The notes under the pieces are model-generated. The model worked only from the letters and a program-made list of their open reading frames with translations. It ran no database searches and was not told the DNA's origin. From positions 1 to 54,008 of the forward strand of contig JAHBWA010000055.1 in NCBI GenBank assembly GCA_019637195.1: a stretch of DNA of 54,008 bases, written 5' to 3'. The stretch is from Labilithrix sp. (GTDB lineage: Bacteria > Myxococcota_A > Polyangia > Polyangiales > Polyangiaceae). Shown piece after piece: positions 15,596 through 23,402 of this stretch. Made by a program: the position numbers and the translations under genes. Every line of letters begins with the position of its first letter. Position 1 is the first letter of the stretch.

Positions 15596-16430
15596 CCGCG
15601 GGCTTCGTCGCGCCATCCTCGGCGCGGCGCTCGTCCTCCTGGCGCTCGGGTGCGACAAGCGCGCGGGCTCGGGCGGCGGCGACGCCCGCGGAGAGGGCGC
15701 GCGCAAGGGAGAGCCGCTGCGCGTCGCGGCGGCCGCCGATCTCGCGCTCGCGTTCAAGGAGGTCGGCGCGGCGTTCGAGAGAGAGCGCGGCAAGCACGTC
15801 GAGTTCTCGTTCGGCTCGACCGGCCTCTTGGCGAAGCAGATCTCCGAGGGCGCGCCGTTCGACGTCTTCGCCGCCGCGAACGTGTCGTTCGTCGACGACG
15901 TCGTGCGCGACGGCGCCTGCCTCGGCGAGACGAAATCGCTCTACGCCCGCGGGCGGATCGTCATGTGGTCGAAGGATCCGTGGCTCCTGCCGAAGGGCAT
16001 CGAAGACCTCGGGGATCCCAAGTACGCGAAGATCGCGATCGCCAACCCGGAGCACGCCCCGTACGGGCGCGCCGCGCGCGAGGCGCTGACCAAGTCGGGC
16101 ACCTGGGCGACCGTCCAGCCGCGCGCGGTCTACGGCGAGAACGTGCAGCAGACGCTGATGTTCGCACGCTCGGGCAACGCCGACGTCGCGATCGTCGCGC
16201 TCTCGCTCGCGATCACCTCTCCCGGGAACTACACGCCGATCGACGCGACGCTGCACGCCCCCCTCGATCAAGCGCTCGTCGTATGCAACGGCGGCAGCAA
16301 GGGCGCGAAGACGAACGAGGCGAACGCGTTCGTCGAGTTCGTCGGCTCGGAGTCGGGCCGCTCGATCATGAGGCGCTTCGGGTTCTTGCTGCCAGGCGAG
16401 ACGCTGCCCGCTACCACGCGCGTGCCGTAG
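15567..16430 (+). CDS. modA: Molybdate-binding lipoprotein of an ABC transporter
   Basis: The protein has 287 residues, with the ATG inside mosB after a GGGAGAGG ribosome-binding site. The lipoprotein signal has a Cys near residue 29 (LLALGC). The mature part starts with LRVAAAADLALAFKEV and continues with GSTGLLAKQISEGAPFDVFAAAN, IAIANPEHAPYGRAAREAL, YGENVQQTLMFARSGNADVAIVALSLA and a C-terminal FVEFVGSESGRSIMRRFGF. This is the standard ModA order, where Ser and Ala near the N-terminus and the Val/Tyr region bind the oxoanion. Being acylated, it would be tethered to a membrane. Its partner permease and ATPase are modB and modC at 22740-24094, not adjacent. Confidence 0.93.
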   Translation: MSGPSSAATDRGLRRAILGAALVLLALGCDKRAGSGGGDARGEGARKGEPLRVAAAADLALAFKEVGAAFERERGKHVEFSFGSTGLLAKQISEGAPFDVFAAANVSFVDDVVRDGACLGETKSLYARGRIVMWSKDPWLLPKGIEDLGDPKYAKIAIANPEHAPYGRAAREALTKSGTWATVQPRAVYGENVQQTLMFARSGNADVAIVALSLAITSPGNYTPIDATLHAPLDQALVVCNGGSKGAKTNEANAFVEFVGSESGRSIMRRFGFLLPGETLPATTRVP

Positions 16431-16450
16431 GTCACGGCCCGCTCAGCGTG

Positions 16451-17971
16451 CTAGAGGGCGCGCTCGCCCGGCGGCTCGGCCGCCCCCGCCGCCGGCGGGG
16501 CGACGAGGACAGGCGCCTCGACCCGCCGCTCGCTCGAGGCGGCAGGCGGCGCGGCGCGCGACGCCTCGGGATCCGCGAGGAGCACGCCCTGTCGCCACCA
16601 GTGGAGACCTCCGTAGAGGTGGTCCTCTCCGGTCACCGCCACGCGCTCCGTCGTGAGCCAGAGGACCGGCCGCCCGTCGAGGACGGGCCTGGTGCAGAGC
16701 TGATCCTCGAAGGCCGGACACCACGACCCGCTGTTGGCGTAGAGCCCTTTGTCGGAGAAACGCGCGAAGGGGCGATGGGTGTGCCCCATGCAGATCGCAC
16801 GCACCCCGTGGATGTCGAACAAGCGGAGCACCGTGGGCGGCGCCGAGTCGTAGGTGCGGATGTCGGGCTTCGGCGTGACGAGCTCGTAGACGACGAAGAG
16901 CGCGACGATGACGCACGCGGCGATCGCGCAGGCGACGAGCCCGGCCGAGATCGCCGCGAGCACGACGACGGCGACCGAGAAGGCCGCGAGCGCGACGCGA
17001 TCGACCCAGAGCTCGCGCACGACCGGGACCATCGTCTCCTCGGCGAGCGGCGTACGCAGCTCGTGGGTCGCGTCGATCGCCTCGTCGCTGATGTCGACGC
17101 CCAGCTCACTCCGGAGCGCGGCGCGGCCCTCCGCGATGCGCTCGTCCTTGTGCCGGTGCCTCCAGATCTCGAACACCGTGCTGAGCGAGCCGAAGAGCCA
17201 CGTGCGGGCGATGTGGCGGCGGCTGAACGCGTAGAAGCGCGCGAAGTGGCCGAGGTACCCGAAGAGGCCCATGTAGAAGGTCTCCTCGTAGTACGGATTG
17301 AAATAGCCCATCCGCGAGCCCGTGCGGCGAAAGGCGAGCTTGCCGAGGACCGGGTGGATCCGATCCCCCTCCTTCGTCAGCGGGACCGCCGCGTGGCGCA
17401 CGCTGTTGTGGATGTCGTACTGACTGCCGTGCTCGAAGTAGATGCGGTCCTCGGTCAGGTGGAACCACGAGCGAAAGCGGAGGTTCTCCTCGAGGTCGAT
17501 GACGTCGAGGCGACGGTCTTCGTCCGGCAAGGTGGCGACGAGGCGGGCGAGCTCGTCGCGGATCGTGCTCCGGACACCGGGCCAGTAGAGCTCGATGTCG
17601 TGGTTGCCGGACATGAACGTGACCTCGTGGCCGGCCGCGAGCGCCTTCGCCACCGCGCGGAAGAACGGCTCGTGATCGGCCAGGATCAGGCGCGCCTGCT
17701 CCGCGCATCCTTCGTCCGTCGGCGGCAGCTCTTCGAACGAGCTCTCGCCGTCCTTCACCCACGGCGCGTCGAAGTCGAGGACGTCGCCGTTGAAGACGAT
17801 CTCGATGCGCTCGTCCCCGTGCGCCTCGAGGAGGTGGTCGACCAGCGCCGCGAACTCGGCGTCGGGGTGGTGCTCCTCCCGCCGGTAGCGCATCCAGAGC
17901 GGATCGCCCGGATCGAACGGATGCGCCTGGCTGAGATGGACGTCGGAGAGGACGAGGGTGTGTCTCTTCAC
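16451..17971 (-). CDS. Calcineurin-like metallophosphoesterase with membrane segments
   Basis: The protein has 506 residues. The N-terminal half carries the full set of dimetal motifs: SDVHL (residues 9-13), GDVLDFD (near 60), GNHD (about 122) and GHTHRP (about 395). A hydrophobic double segment (about 323-367) splits the domain before the last motif, so the enzyme is probably anchored in the inner membrane with its active site cytoplasmic. The C-terminal 60 residues are Ala/Pro-rich and disordered-looking. Similar proteins include UDP-2,3-diacylglucosamine hydrolase-like and cyclic-nucleotide phosphoesterases, but the substrate is not identifiable. It is convergent with modA and only 20 bases from it. 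Confidence 0.88.
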   Translation of the reverse strand: MKRHTLVLSDVHLSQAHPFDPGDPLWMRYRREEHHPDAEFAALVDHLLEAHGDERIEIVFNGDVLDFDAPWVKDGESSFEELPPTDEGCAEQARLILADHEPFFRAVAKALAAGHEVTFMSGNHDIELYWPGVRSTIRDELARLVATLPDEDRRLDVIDLEENLRFRSWFHLTEDRIYFEHGSQYDIHNSVRHAAVPLTKEGDRIHPVLGKLAFRRTGSRMGYFNPYYEETFYMGLFGYLGHFARFYAFSRRHIARTWLFGSLSTVFEIWRHRHKDERIAEGRAALRSELGVDISDEAIDATHELRTPLAEETMVPVVRELWVDRVALAAFSVAVVVLAAISAGLVACAIAACVIVALFVVYELVTPKPDIRTYDSAPPTVLRLFDIHGVRAICMGHTHRPFARFSDKGLYANSGSWCPAFEDQLCTRPVLDGRPVLWLTTERVAVTGEDHLYGGLHWWRQGVLLADPEASRAAPPAASSERRVEAPVLVAPPAAGAAEPPGERAL

Positions 17972-18072
17972 GTCGGGCTTCGAGCTCTCGCGGGAGCGTG
18001 CAGCCTAGCACACCGCGCCGCGCGCACCGCGGCCGCCCTGCCTCGGGCCCGGCCCCCAGCGACCTCCGACTC

Positions 18073-18151
18073 GCGACCCCCGCCCCACGAATCGCGGGGG
18101 TCGCAGCCGAGGATCCCGGCTCGGGGCCCGCGGCTCAGGCCCCGCGGGTCC
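18073..18151. other. Two GC-rich hairpins in the gap after the minus-strand operon
   Basis: A perfect 10-bp stem (18073-18082 with 18095-18104, loop 12) is followed by a second stem of ten pairs with one bulge (18124-18133 with 18142-18152). They lie 3' of the minus-strand lipoprotein gene at 18236. Neither is followed by a T-run, so termination would have to be Rho-assisted or they serve mRNA stability. Confidence 0.4.
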
Positions 18152-18235
18152 CGCGCCGCGCCCCCAGTCGCGCTCGCGACCCCACGCCCCTTATTCCATT
18201 GATGTCCTTCGACGAGCTCCCGAGGCGACGTCTCG

Positions 18236-18718
18236 TCAATCGCGTGTGCAGAGCGTGAACGCGCCGTCCTCCGGCGTAAACGCGTACGTGAACGCGCTGA
18301 ACGTCGCGTCCACGCAGTCCGTGGGCGTGGATCCGGGGCTGCCGCCGATGCAGACCTGCGCCTCGACGCAGTCGAGGCGCAGCGCGACCGCCGCCGAGGT
18401 CCCGATCGTCACGGAGCCCGTGCATCCCGTCGCGTCGAGCGTGAGCTCGACGCGACTCGTCGTCCTCGCCGCCGCGCCGTCCTTCGCCTGGCACGTGAAG
18501 GACGTGTTCTGGCACGCCGCGAAGCAAGAAGCAGCACTCGCGTCACGGCCTCCGTTCCGATCGACGCCAGCCTCGGTGAGCCCCGCGTCCTCTGCGCCCT
18601 CGGCGCGGCCCGCTCGGTCCTGGCCCGGCGTCGTGCCCTCGGGCGCGCACGCGCTCAACACGAACGCGAAGCTCGCCCCCGCCGTGGCGCGCCGCGCGCC
18701 CTCTCGCGCCCACGTCAC
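18236..18718 (-). CDS. Small exported lipoprotein, last gene of the DUF1501 unit
   Basis: The protein has 160 residues from GTG 18718, which overlaps the stop of the gene upstream (GTGA). The signal region ends in a lipobox-like VLSAC (about residue 24). An acidic linker follows, then a module with several Cys (SCFAACQNTSFTCQAKDG, ATGCTGS, RLDCVEAQVCIGG, PTDCVDATF, FTLCTRD). The Cys spacing suggests disulfides in a small beta-rich domain. I do not recognise the family. Its position at the end of a five-gene minus-strand run suggests it is exported together with the other members. Confidence 0.68.
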   Translation of the reverse strand: MTWAREGARRATAGASFAFVLSACAPEGTTPGQDRAGRAEGAEDAGLTEAGVDRNGGRDASAASCFAACQNTSFTCQAKDGAAARTTSRVELTLDATGCTGSVTIGTSAAVALRLDCVEAQVCIGGSPGSTPTDCVDATFSAFTYAFTPEDGAFTLCTRD

Positions 18719-19545
18719 GGTCGCCGCCTCCTCCGGGCGAGGAGCCCGAGCGCGACGGCCGACGTCGCGCCGAAGACCATCGAGCTCGAGACGCGCGACG
18801 GCGATGACGCGCACGCGACGGACGGTTCCGGAGAGGCCGCGCGCCGGCGCCTCGCCGCCGCGGTCGAGCTCGGGCCTGCGCCGTCGTCGGGCTCATCCTC
18901 GTCGTCGCCGCCGACGTCGTCCCCAGGGTCCGCCGTCGAGCTCGAAGAGCCGGCGGACTCCTCACCACCGGCGGCGCCACCGGCCCCGGCGTCGGGGGGC
19001 GCGCCGCCCGAAGGGCTCCCTGGCGCTGGATCCGTCGAGCCACCGGCGACCGCGATCTCGCGCGTCACGTGGGCGGCGCGATCTCCCCCGGTGCCAGAGC
19101 CGTTCGACGCGAGCCCGACGCCCCAGAGCGTCAGCGTGGTGCCGGACGTCGGGGCGGTCACGCGAAAGCGAAACGTCGCCTCGCCTCCCGACGCGGCGCG
19201 CGAGCCGTCCTGCACCATCTCGCCGAAGCTGTCACGCAGACCCCCACCGGCCGACGGCGCGAGCACCGCCCCGTCGGTCCCGGCGACCGCTCCCGACGCG
19301 CGCGTCTGCCCGGTGGTGACGACGAGCGCATACTCGGCGGACTGGCCGGCGGTCAGCGTGGCAGGGCCGGAGATCGACACCTGAGGCGCGGAGCCGCCGC
19401 CGTGACACTGGTTGCAGCTCTGCCCCTCCGGGGACACCGTGGTCGGCTTACCGGTGTAGCCGGCGACGCCAGCGCCGTTCGCGGAGGCGGACAGCGGGAC
19501 GATCGACGCGGCGAGCGTGAACGTGAGCACGGTTCCGAATCGCAT
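18715..19545 (-). CDS. Exported protein with CNQCH motif and MYXO-CTERM-like tail
   Basis: The protein has 276 residues. The Sec signal peptide (about 1-25) is followed at once by GYTGKPTTVSPEGQSCNQCHGGG, a CxxCH motif in a context I recall from a myxobacterial MXAN_6652-like, choice-of-anchor type family with a Reeler-like beta-sandwich. A sandwich domain follows (about 55-180), then an acidic Gly/Asp/Ser linker, and a C-terminal tail with Cys, a hydrophobic segment and RRRRR that fits MYXO-CTERM sorting. Whether CNQCH binds haem is uncertain, because a single motif at the N-terminus may bind metal instead. The start at 19545 was chosen because it opens the signal peptide; the upstream open frame is a shadow. 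Confidence 0.75.
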   Translation of the reverse strand: MRFGTVLTFTLAASIVPLSASANGAGVAGYTGKPTTVSPEGQSCNQCHGGGSAPQVSISGPATLTAGQSAEYALVVTTGQTRASGAVAGTDGAVLAPSAGGGLRDSFGEMVQDGSRAASGGEATFRFRVTAPTSGTTLTLWGVGLASNGSGTGGDRAAHVTREIAVAGGSTDPAPGSPSGGAPPDAGAGGAAGGEESAGSSSSTADPGDDVGGDDEDEPDDGAGPSSTAAARRRRAASPEPSVACASSPSRVSSSMVFGATSAVALGLLARRRRRP

Positions 19546-19556
19546 CGACGATGACC

Positions 19557-20750
19557 TCAGACCAAGACGGCGTGGGGGTTGGCGCCGAACGGGCTCTGGT
19601 CGACCCGGGCGGCTGCGGCCAGGAGCTGCCAGAGGCCTGCGACTCCGGGTGTGTTCGGGGCGACGCCGACGCGCGCGTCGGTCTTGCCTGTCGTCGCGTT
19701 CCTCAGCGACTTTCCGATGACGAGCGCGGCGAGGTTCGCTTGGTGGTCGGAGCCCGGTAGGCTGCGATGGAAGTCGCCGAAGATCGCGACGACGACGTTG
19801 CGCTCCGCCGCGCCGCCTTCGACCATCCGCGTGAGGAACATGCGGAGCCCGGGCGCGATGCGCTGGGTCACCATGTTGCGCACCGTGTTGCCGGTCGTGT
19901 CTCCGTGCGAGTCCCAACCACCGTCTTGTGCGATGACGAAGCTCGTCCCCGAGCGGACCATCAACTCCGCCGCGGCCATGCGCGCGGTGAAGTTGTTCAC
20001 GTTCGTCCCGTTGAGGCCGTACGCCTGATTGAACTCGGCCACGTCGAACGGCTGGATCGGCTTGCCGAGCGTGGCGATCGCCGCGCTGAGGCCTTGCTCT
20101 ACCGACGCCAGCGACGCCTTGTGCTTGGAGATGACGCCGGTGGACATCGCCTGCGCGGCGGCCACCCCCTTCGCGGCGCCGCCGCGATCCGCGAGGTTCG
20201 GGGCGCTCTCGGCGCCCGCGATCGCCTCGATCGTCGCGCGCATGTCGGTGATCGGCTGAAGCGACACCCCGTTCACCGGCGCCGGGCGCGCGCCGTTCGG
20301 GAGGGTACTTCCGCCGACGACCGCCGCCTTGATCGCGCCGCTGCCGCCGATCGCGTCGGCGAGCATCAACGGCGCGCTCGCGTTTCCGCTCACGAAGAGC
20401 GAGCGCTGGGCGTTGCCGTGGTCGCTGATCCCGTGACGTATGCCGACAGAGGCCACGCGGCTCCTGATCCCCTGAGGGATCGCGTTCGCGAGCGCGTTGT
20501 CGACGACGACGCCGCCCATGTCGGTGACGTTGTTCGCGGTCACGCCGAACGCGGTGTTCATGAACGCGTCGGCGCCGGTGAAGATCGCGTTGATGCCACC
20601 GTCCAGGTACACGCACACGACCGACGTCGGCTCCGGCGTCGCCGCGCGGGCGACTCCGACGAGGGCAGAGCCGGGGATGCGGGCGCCGACGACGGCGCCG
20701 GCGCCGACCCCCACGGCCTTGAGGAATCCACGACGCGAGATGGGCTTCAT
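19557..20750 (-). CDS. DUF1501 family Tat-exported protein
   Basis: The protein has 397 residues. The N-terminus carries a clear twin-arginine signal (ISRRGFLKAVGVGAGAVVG), so it is exported folded. The body shows VVCVYLDGGINAIFTGADAFM near the start, AQDGGWDSHGDTTGNT around residue 280 and VVVAIFGDFHRSLPGSDHQ near 330, the pattern of the DUF1501 branch of the alkaline-phosphatase/sulfatase-like superfamily. DUF1501 genes usually sit beside DUF1592/DUF1588- or DUF1800-type genes, and here they sit beside a CxxCH gene. The enzymatic activity of the family is not established. The gap of 11 bases to the next gene supports one operon. Confidence 0.85.
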   Translation of the reverse strand: MKPISRRGFLKAVGVGAGAVVGARIPGSALVGVARAATPEPTSVVCVYLDGGINAIFTGADAFMNTAFGVTANNVTDMGGVVVDNALANAIPQGIRSRVASVGIRHGISDHGNAQRSLFVSGNASAPLMLADAIGGSGAIKAAVVGGSTLPNGARPAPVNGVSLQPITDMRATIEAIAGAESAPNLADRGGAAKGVAAAQAMSTGVISKHKASLASVEQGLSAAIATLGKPIQPFDVAEFNQAYGLNGTNVNNFTARMAAAELMVRSGTSFVIAQDGGWDSHGDTTGNTVRNMVTQRIAPGLRMFLTRMVEGGAAERNVVVAIFGDFHRSLPGSDHQANLAALVIGKSLRNATTGKTDARVGVAPNTPGVAGLWQLLAAAARVDQSPFGANPHAVLV

Positions 20751-20761
20751 AGTCTGACTCC

Positions 20762-21421
20762 TCAATAGGTGGTGAACCCGACGGACGTCATGATCGACGC
20801 GCAGGCGTGCGCCCAACGACGCCTCGGCGACGGCTCGTCGGCGAGGTCGACCGCGAGGTCCGCGCACGCCCTCGTCTCGTCGGGCGTAGCGCTGCGCTGC
20901 CAAGACCTCCGCTGCATCTTGGCGCACTCGGCCGACGCGCTCGCGGCCGTCGGTGCCTCGGCGTAGGTCGACGCGGTCATCGTCTCGTAGCAGGTCGTGA
21001 ACGCCAGCGTGTACGTCGTGTAGAGGCTCACCGCTCCCGCGGTTGGCTCCTGATACCAGCGCGGCGGGACGTCGCCGTAGGCCGCCACGCTCGTCGCGAG
21101 GCCCGCCGGGGCGGCACCGAGGGCGCGCTGGAACTCCGAGCGAAGCGCCGAGTACGGCTTGACCCGTCGCCGATCGGCGCCGATCGCCCCCGGCTTACGG
21201 TCGCCGACGAAGTCGACGTCCGCGAAGCCCGGGTGGGCGAGCCCCTCCTTGCAGCTCCCCGGCTGCGTCGGGTCGGCGCCGGGGGTGGCGCCGCCCGCGC
21301 TCGCCTCGTCGGCGCCTCCCGCGCCTCCGCGCGCGCGCCGGCCAGTGAGCGAGTCGGGGTCCTCGAACGCGCAGGCGACGACCAGCAGCGACACCACGGT
21401 CGTGACGATGAGTGCTCTCAT
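20762..21421 (-). CDS. Predicted lipoprotein, DUF1501-operon member
   Basis: The protein has 219 residues from ATG 21421. The signal ends in a lipobox-like LVVAC (Cys near residue 17) and is followed by an Ala/Gly linker. The mature part contains GLAHPGFADVDFVGDRKPGAIG and a C-terminal helical region with several Cys (TTCYETM, SAECAKMQ, TRACADLA, AHACASIM). It has no CxxCH motif. I do not recognise the family. The stop lies 11 bases before the DUF1501 start and its own start is 10 bases after the upstream gene, so it belongs to the same transcript. Function unknown. Confidence 0.68.
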   Translation of the reverse strand: MRALIVTTVVSLLVVACAFEDPDSLTGRRARGGAGGADEASAGGATPGADPTQPGSCKEGLAHPGFADVDFVGDRKPGAIGADRRRVKPYSALRSEFQRALGAAPAGLATSVAAYGDVPPRWYQEPTAGAVSLYTTYTLAFTTCYETMTASTYAEAPTAASASAECAKMQRRSWQRSATPDETRACADLAVDLADEPSPRRRWAHACASIMTSVGFTTY

Positions 21422-21431
21422 GCTCGCTCCT

Positions 21432-22406
21432 TCACTCGCAGAACGTCGGATCCTTCGCGACGACGGCGAGGGCCGTGGTGATCTTCTTGTCCTTCTTGAA
21501 CGCGTCGACGCAAGCGTCGAAGACGGGCCCTTCGCAGCCGTTCTCGTTCCGACCGTAGAGGTAGCGATACGCGAGGCGGCACGCGTGGACGTCGAACGCC
21601 TCGTTCGCGACGAGGGCTTCGACGAGCTCACGGTCGTTCGAGATCGTCACGCCGCCGAGGATGCTCCGCGGCCCGCCGGTTGGCGCGTCGAAGCGGGTGG
21701 TGTCGCCCATTCCGCTCTTCTTCCCGAGGACCGCCGCGACCTTGTCGAGCGCGAACCACGGGTTGTAGTGGCAGCCGGCGCACTGGGCGGCCTGTCGACC
21801 GTTCGCGCTCAGATCCACCTCCGGCGCGTTCGTCGTCGCCGCGAGCGTCAGGCCGATCGTGTTCTGCATCATGCGGTAGGCCGCGACGATGCGGATACCC
21901 GCGGCCTCGTTGCCTGCGTAGCGGACCATCCACGCGCGGCTGCGGAAGTAGCCGAGCCCGTCCGGGTCGACGGTGACCGTCGCGTCGGAGCTGGCCTGCT
22001 GCGCGTTCGACGGCGTGACGTCGTAGCGACCGACGAACATGTCGGTCCACGGCTTCTCCTCCGCCAGCACGAACTGCGTCAGGTAGTACGACGCGTCCTC
22101 GGCTGGAGTCGTACCCGGCGTTCCGTTGAACTGCGAGTTGATGAAGCGCGAGAATCGCTCTCGGAAACGCGCGTCCACGACTAACGCGTCGAATGCGCCC
22201 TGCGGGTTCGAGTCGGCGAGCGCCTCGGGCGTGGCGCCTTCGCCGACCATCGCCGTGAAAAGGCGGGTCGCGCACTTCTCCGCTCTCTCTGCTGCGTCGG
22301 CCGTCGCCGGCTCGGCGATGGCGCGACGCGGCGTCGACGTCAGCGCGAACACGACGGCCGTAGCGACCGGCAAGGCAGGGAGCAGCGCTCGGAAGGATCG
22401 GTTCAT
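21432..22406 (-). CDS. Exported CxxCH protein, DUF1585/DUF1592-like
   Basis: The protein has 324 residues. It has a Sec signal peptide (about 1-31, ending AIAEP) and a helical domain, with a single CAGCHYNPW motif (about residue 225) following DLSANGRQAAQ. The C-terminal part (SNDRELVEALVANEAFDVHACRLAYRYLYGRNENGCEG) resembles the DUF1585-type end of the large DUF1592/DUF1588/DUF1595 haem-motif proteins that pair with DUF1501. It is first in the five-gene minus-strand unit (21432 to 18236), so its upstream region (22407-22739) should hold the promoter. Haem binding is inferred from the motif. The start was chosen at the signal peptide. Confidence 0.75.
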   Translation of the reverse strand: MNRSFRALLPALPVATAVVFALTSTPRRAIAEPATADAAERAEKCATRLFTAMVGEGATPEALADSNPQGAFDALVVDARFRERFSRFINSQFNGTPGTTPAEDASYYLTQFVLAEEKPWTDMFVGRYDVTPSNAQQASSDATVTVDPDGLGYFRSRAWMVRYAGNEAAGIRIVAAYRMMQNTIGLTLAATTNAPEVDLSANGRQAAQCAGCHYNPWFALDKVAAVLGKKSGMGDTTRFDAPTGGPRSILGGVTISNDRELVEALVANEAFDVHACRLAYRYLYGRNENGCEGPVFDACVDAFKKDKKITTALAVVAKDPTFCE

Positions 22407-22739
22407 GTCGCCTCCGAAGTTCGTCCAAGCAGCCACCGTGCCGCCCCGGCGCGTCGAGCGAGCTGAGTCACCGATCGAACACGCTCGTTACACGGAGCGG
22501 CGGCGTCCGATGCGGACGGAGTCGTGCGCCAGGGCCGCGACGAACGGCGGGCTCACCCGCGATCCAGGTGAGCCGAACGAGCGGCGGGTACCCTGTGTGC
22601 GGCCCTCGGTGGATCGCGCGATGTGCCGTCCGGCGCCCTCGGTTTCGTGACCGCCGGAGCGCCCGAGCTCGTCCGGCGCGCGCGCGCGCTCATCCCTCCC
22701 CCATCGCGGCCCAGCTCGATAGAATCGCCTGGCGCGGGC
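22407..22739. other. 333-base divergent intergenic region upstream of modB
   Basis: The region lies between the leftward DUF1501 operon and rightward modB, so it should carry promoters for both. It contains the inverted repeat at 22550-22574 (listed separately) and a GTTACAC element at 22487-22493. I see no RNA gene and no convincing small gene. Confidence 0.5.
22550..22574. promoter_or_regulatory. Inverted repeat upstream of modBC, candidate operator
   Basis: GGCTCACC and GGTGAGCC are perfect 8-bp arms with a 9-base spacer. The dyad is about 165 bases before the modB start and about 145 bases before the divergent operon start, a plausible place for a regulator controlling either. It does not match the classical ModE box. 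The binding protein is unknown. Confidence 0.4.
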
Positions 22740-23402
22740 ATGGAGCTCGGACCCCTCATCCTGTCGTTCGAGATCGCCGCCGTCGCGACGGTCTTCGCGG
22801 CGCTCATCGGCGTCGCCGTCGCGGCGATCCTCGCGAACGTTCGCTTCCCGGGTCGTGACCTGGTCGACGTCGTCTTCACCGCGCCGCTCGTCATGCCGCC
22901 GACGGTCCTCGGCTACTACGTCCTCGTGCTGCTCGGACGCCGCAGCGTGCTCGGCCACGCGTTCGAGTCGCTCACCGGTACGTCGATCGTCTTCACGAAG
23001 GTCGGCGCCGTGGTCGCCGCCGTCATCGGCGCGATGCCCCTCGTCGTCAAGAGCGTGCGGACGGCGCTCGAGGAGACCGATCCGACGCTCGTCCTCGCCG
23101 CGCGCACGCTCGGAGCGACGCCGCTCCGCGCGTTCTTCACGATCCAGCTGCCCCTCGCCTACCGCGGTATGGTCGCCGCGCTGATGCTCGCGTTCGCGCG
23201 CTCGCTCGGAGACTTCGGGGTCACCCTCATGGTCGCCGGCGACATCCCCGGCGAGACGCAGACGGCGGCGCTCGCGATCTACGACGCGATCCAGGCCCAC
23301 CGCGAGCGCGACGCGGCGGTGATGATCGCGGTCCTCACCGGGGTGGTCATGGTCCTGCTCTATATCGTCGGGAAGCTCACCGCGCGCGAGCGAGCTCCTT
23401 GA
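22740..23402 (+). CDS. modB: Molybdate ABC transporter permease
   Basis: The protein has 220 residues, usual for ModB (about 225). The membrane segments are clear: MELGPLILSFEIAAVATVFAALIGVAVAAIL opens the protein, and PLVMPPTVLGYYVLVLL and the EAA-like coupling segment LAARTLGATPLRAFFTIQLPLAYRGM follow. It then ends in ARSLGDFGVTLMVAGDIPGETQTAALAIY, a strongly conserved ModB stretch. The start at ATG 22740 gives the standard N-terminus. Its stop overlaps the TTG of modC (TTGA), so the two are coupled. The binding protein modA is 6.3 kb upstream on the same strand, separated by minus-strand genes. It imports molybdate (or tungstate) across the inner membrane. Confidence 0.93.
   Translation: MELGPLILSFEIAAVATVFAALIGVAVAAILANVRFPGRDLVDVVFTAPLVMPPTVLGYYVLVLLGRRSVLGHAFESLTGTSIVFTKVGAVVAAVIGAMPLVVKSVRTALEETDPTLVLAARTLGATPLRAFFTIQLPLAYRGMVAALMLAFARSLGDFGVTLMVAGDIPGETQTAALAIYDAIQAHRERDAAVMIAVLTGVVMVLLYIVGKLTARERAP

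Noticed and set aside
18715..20616. 633-residue minus-strand protein
   Set aside because: Only the last 276 residues are a plausible gene; the rest is out-of-frame shadow of the DUF1501 gene.
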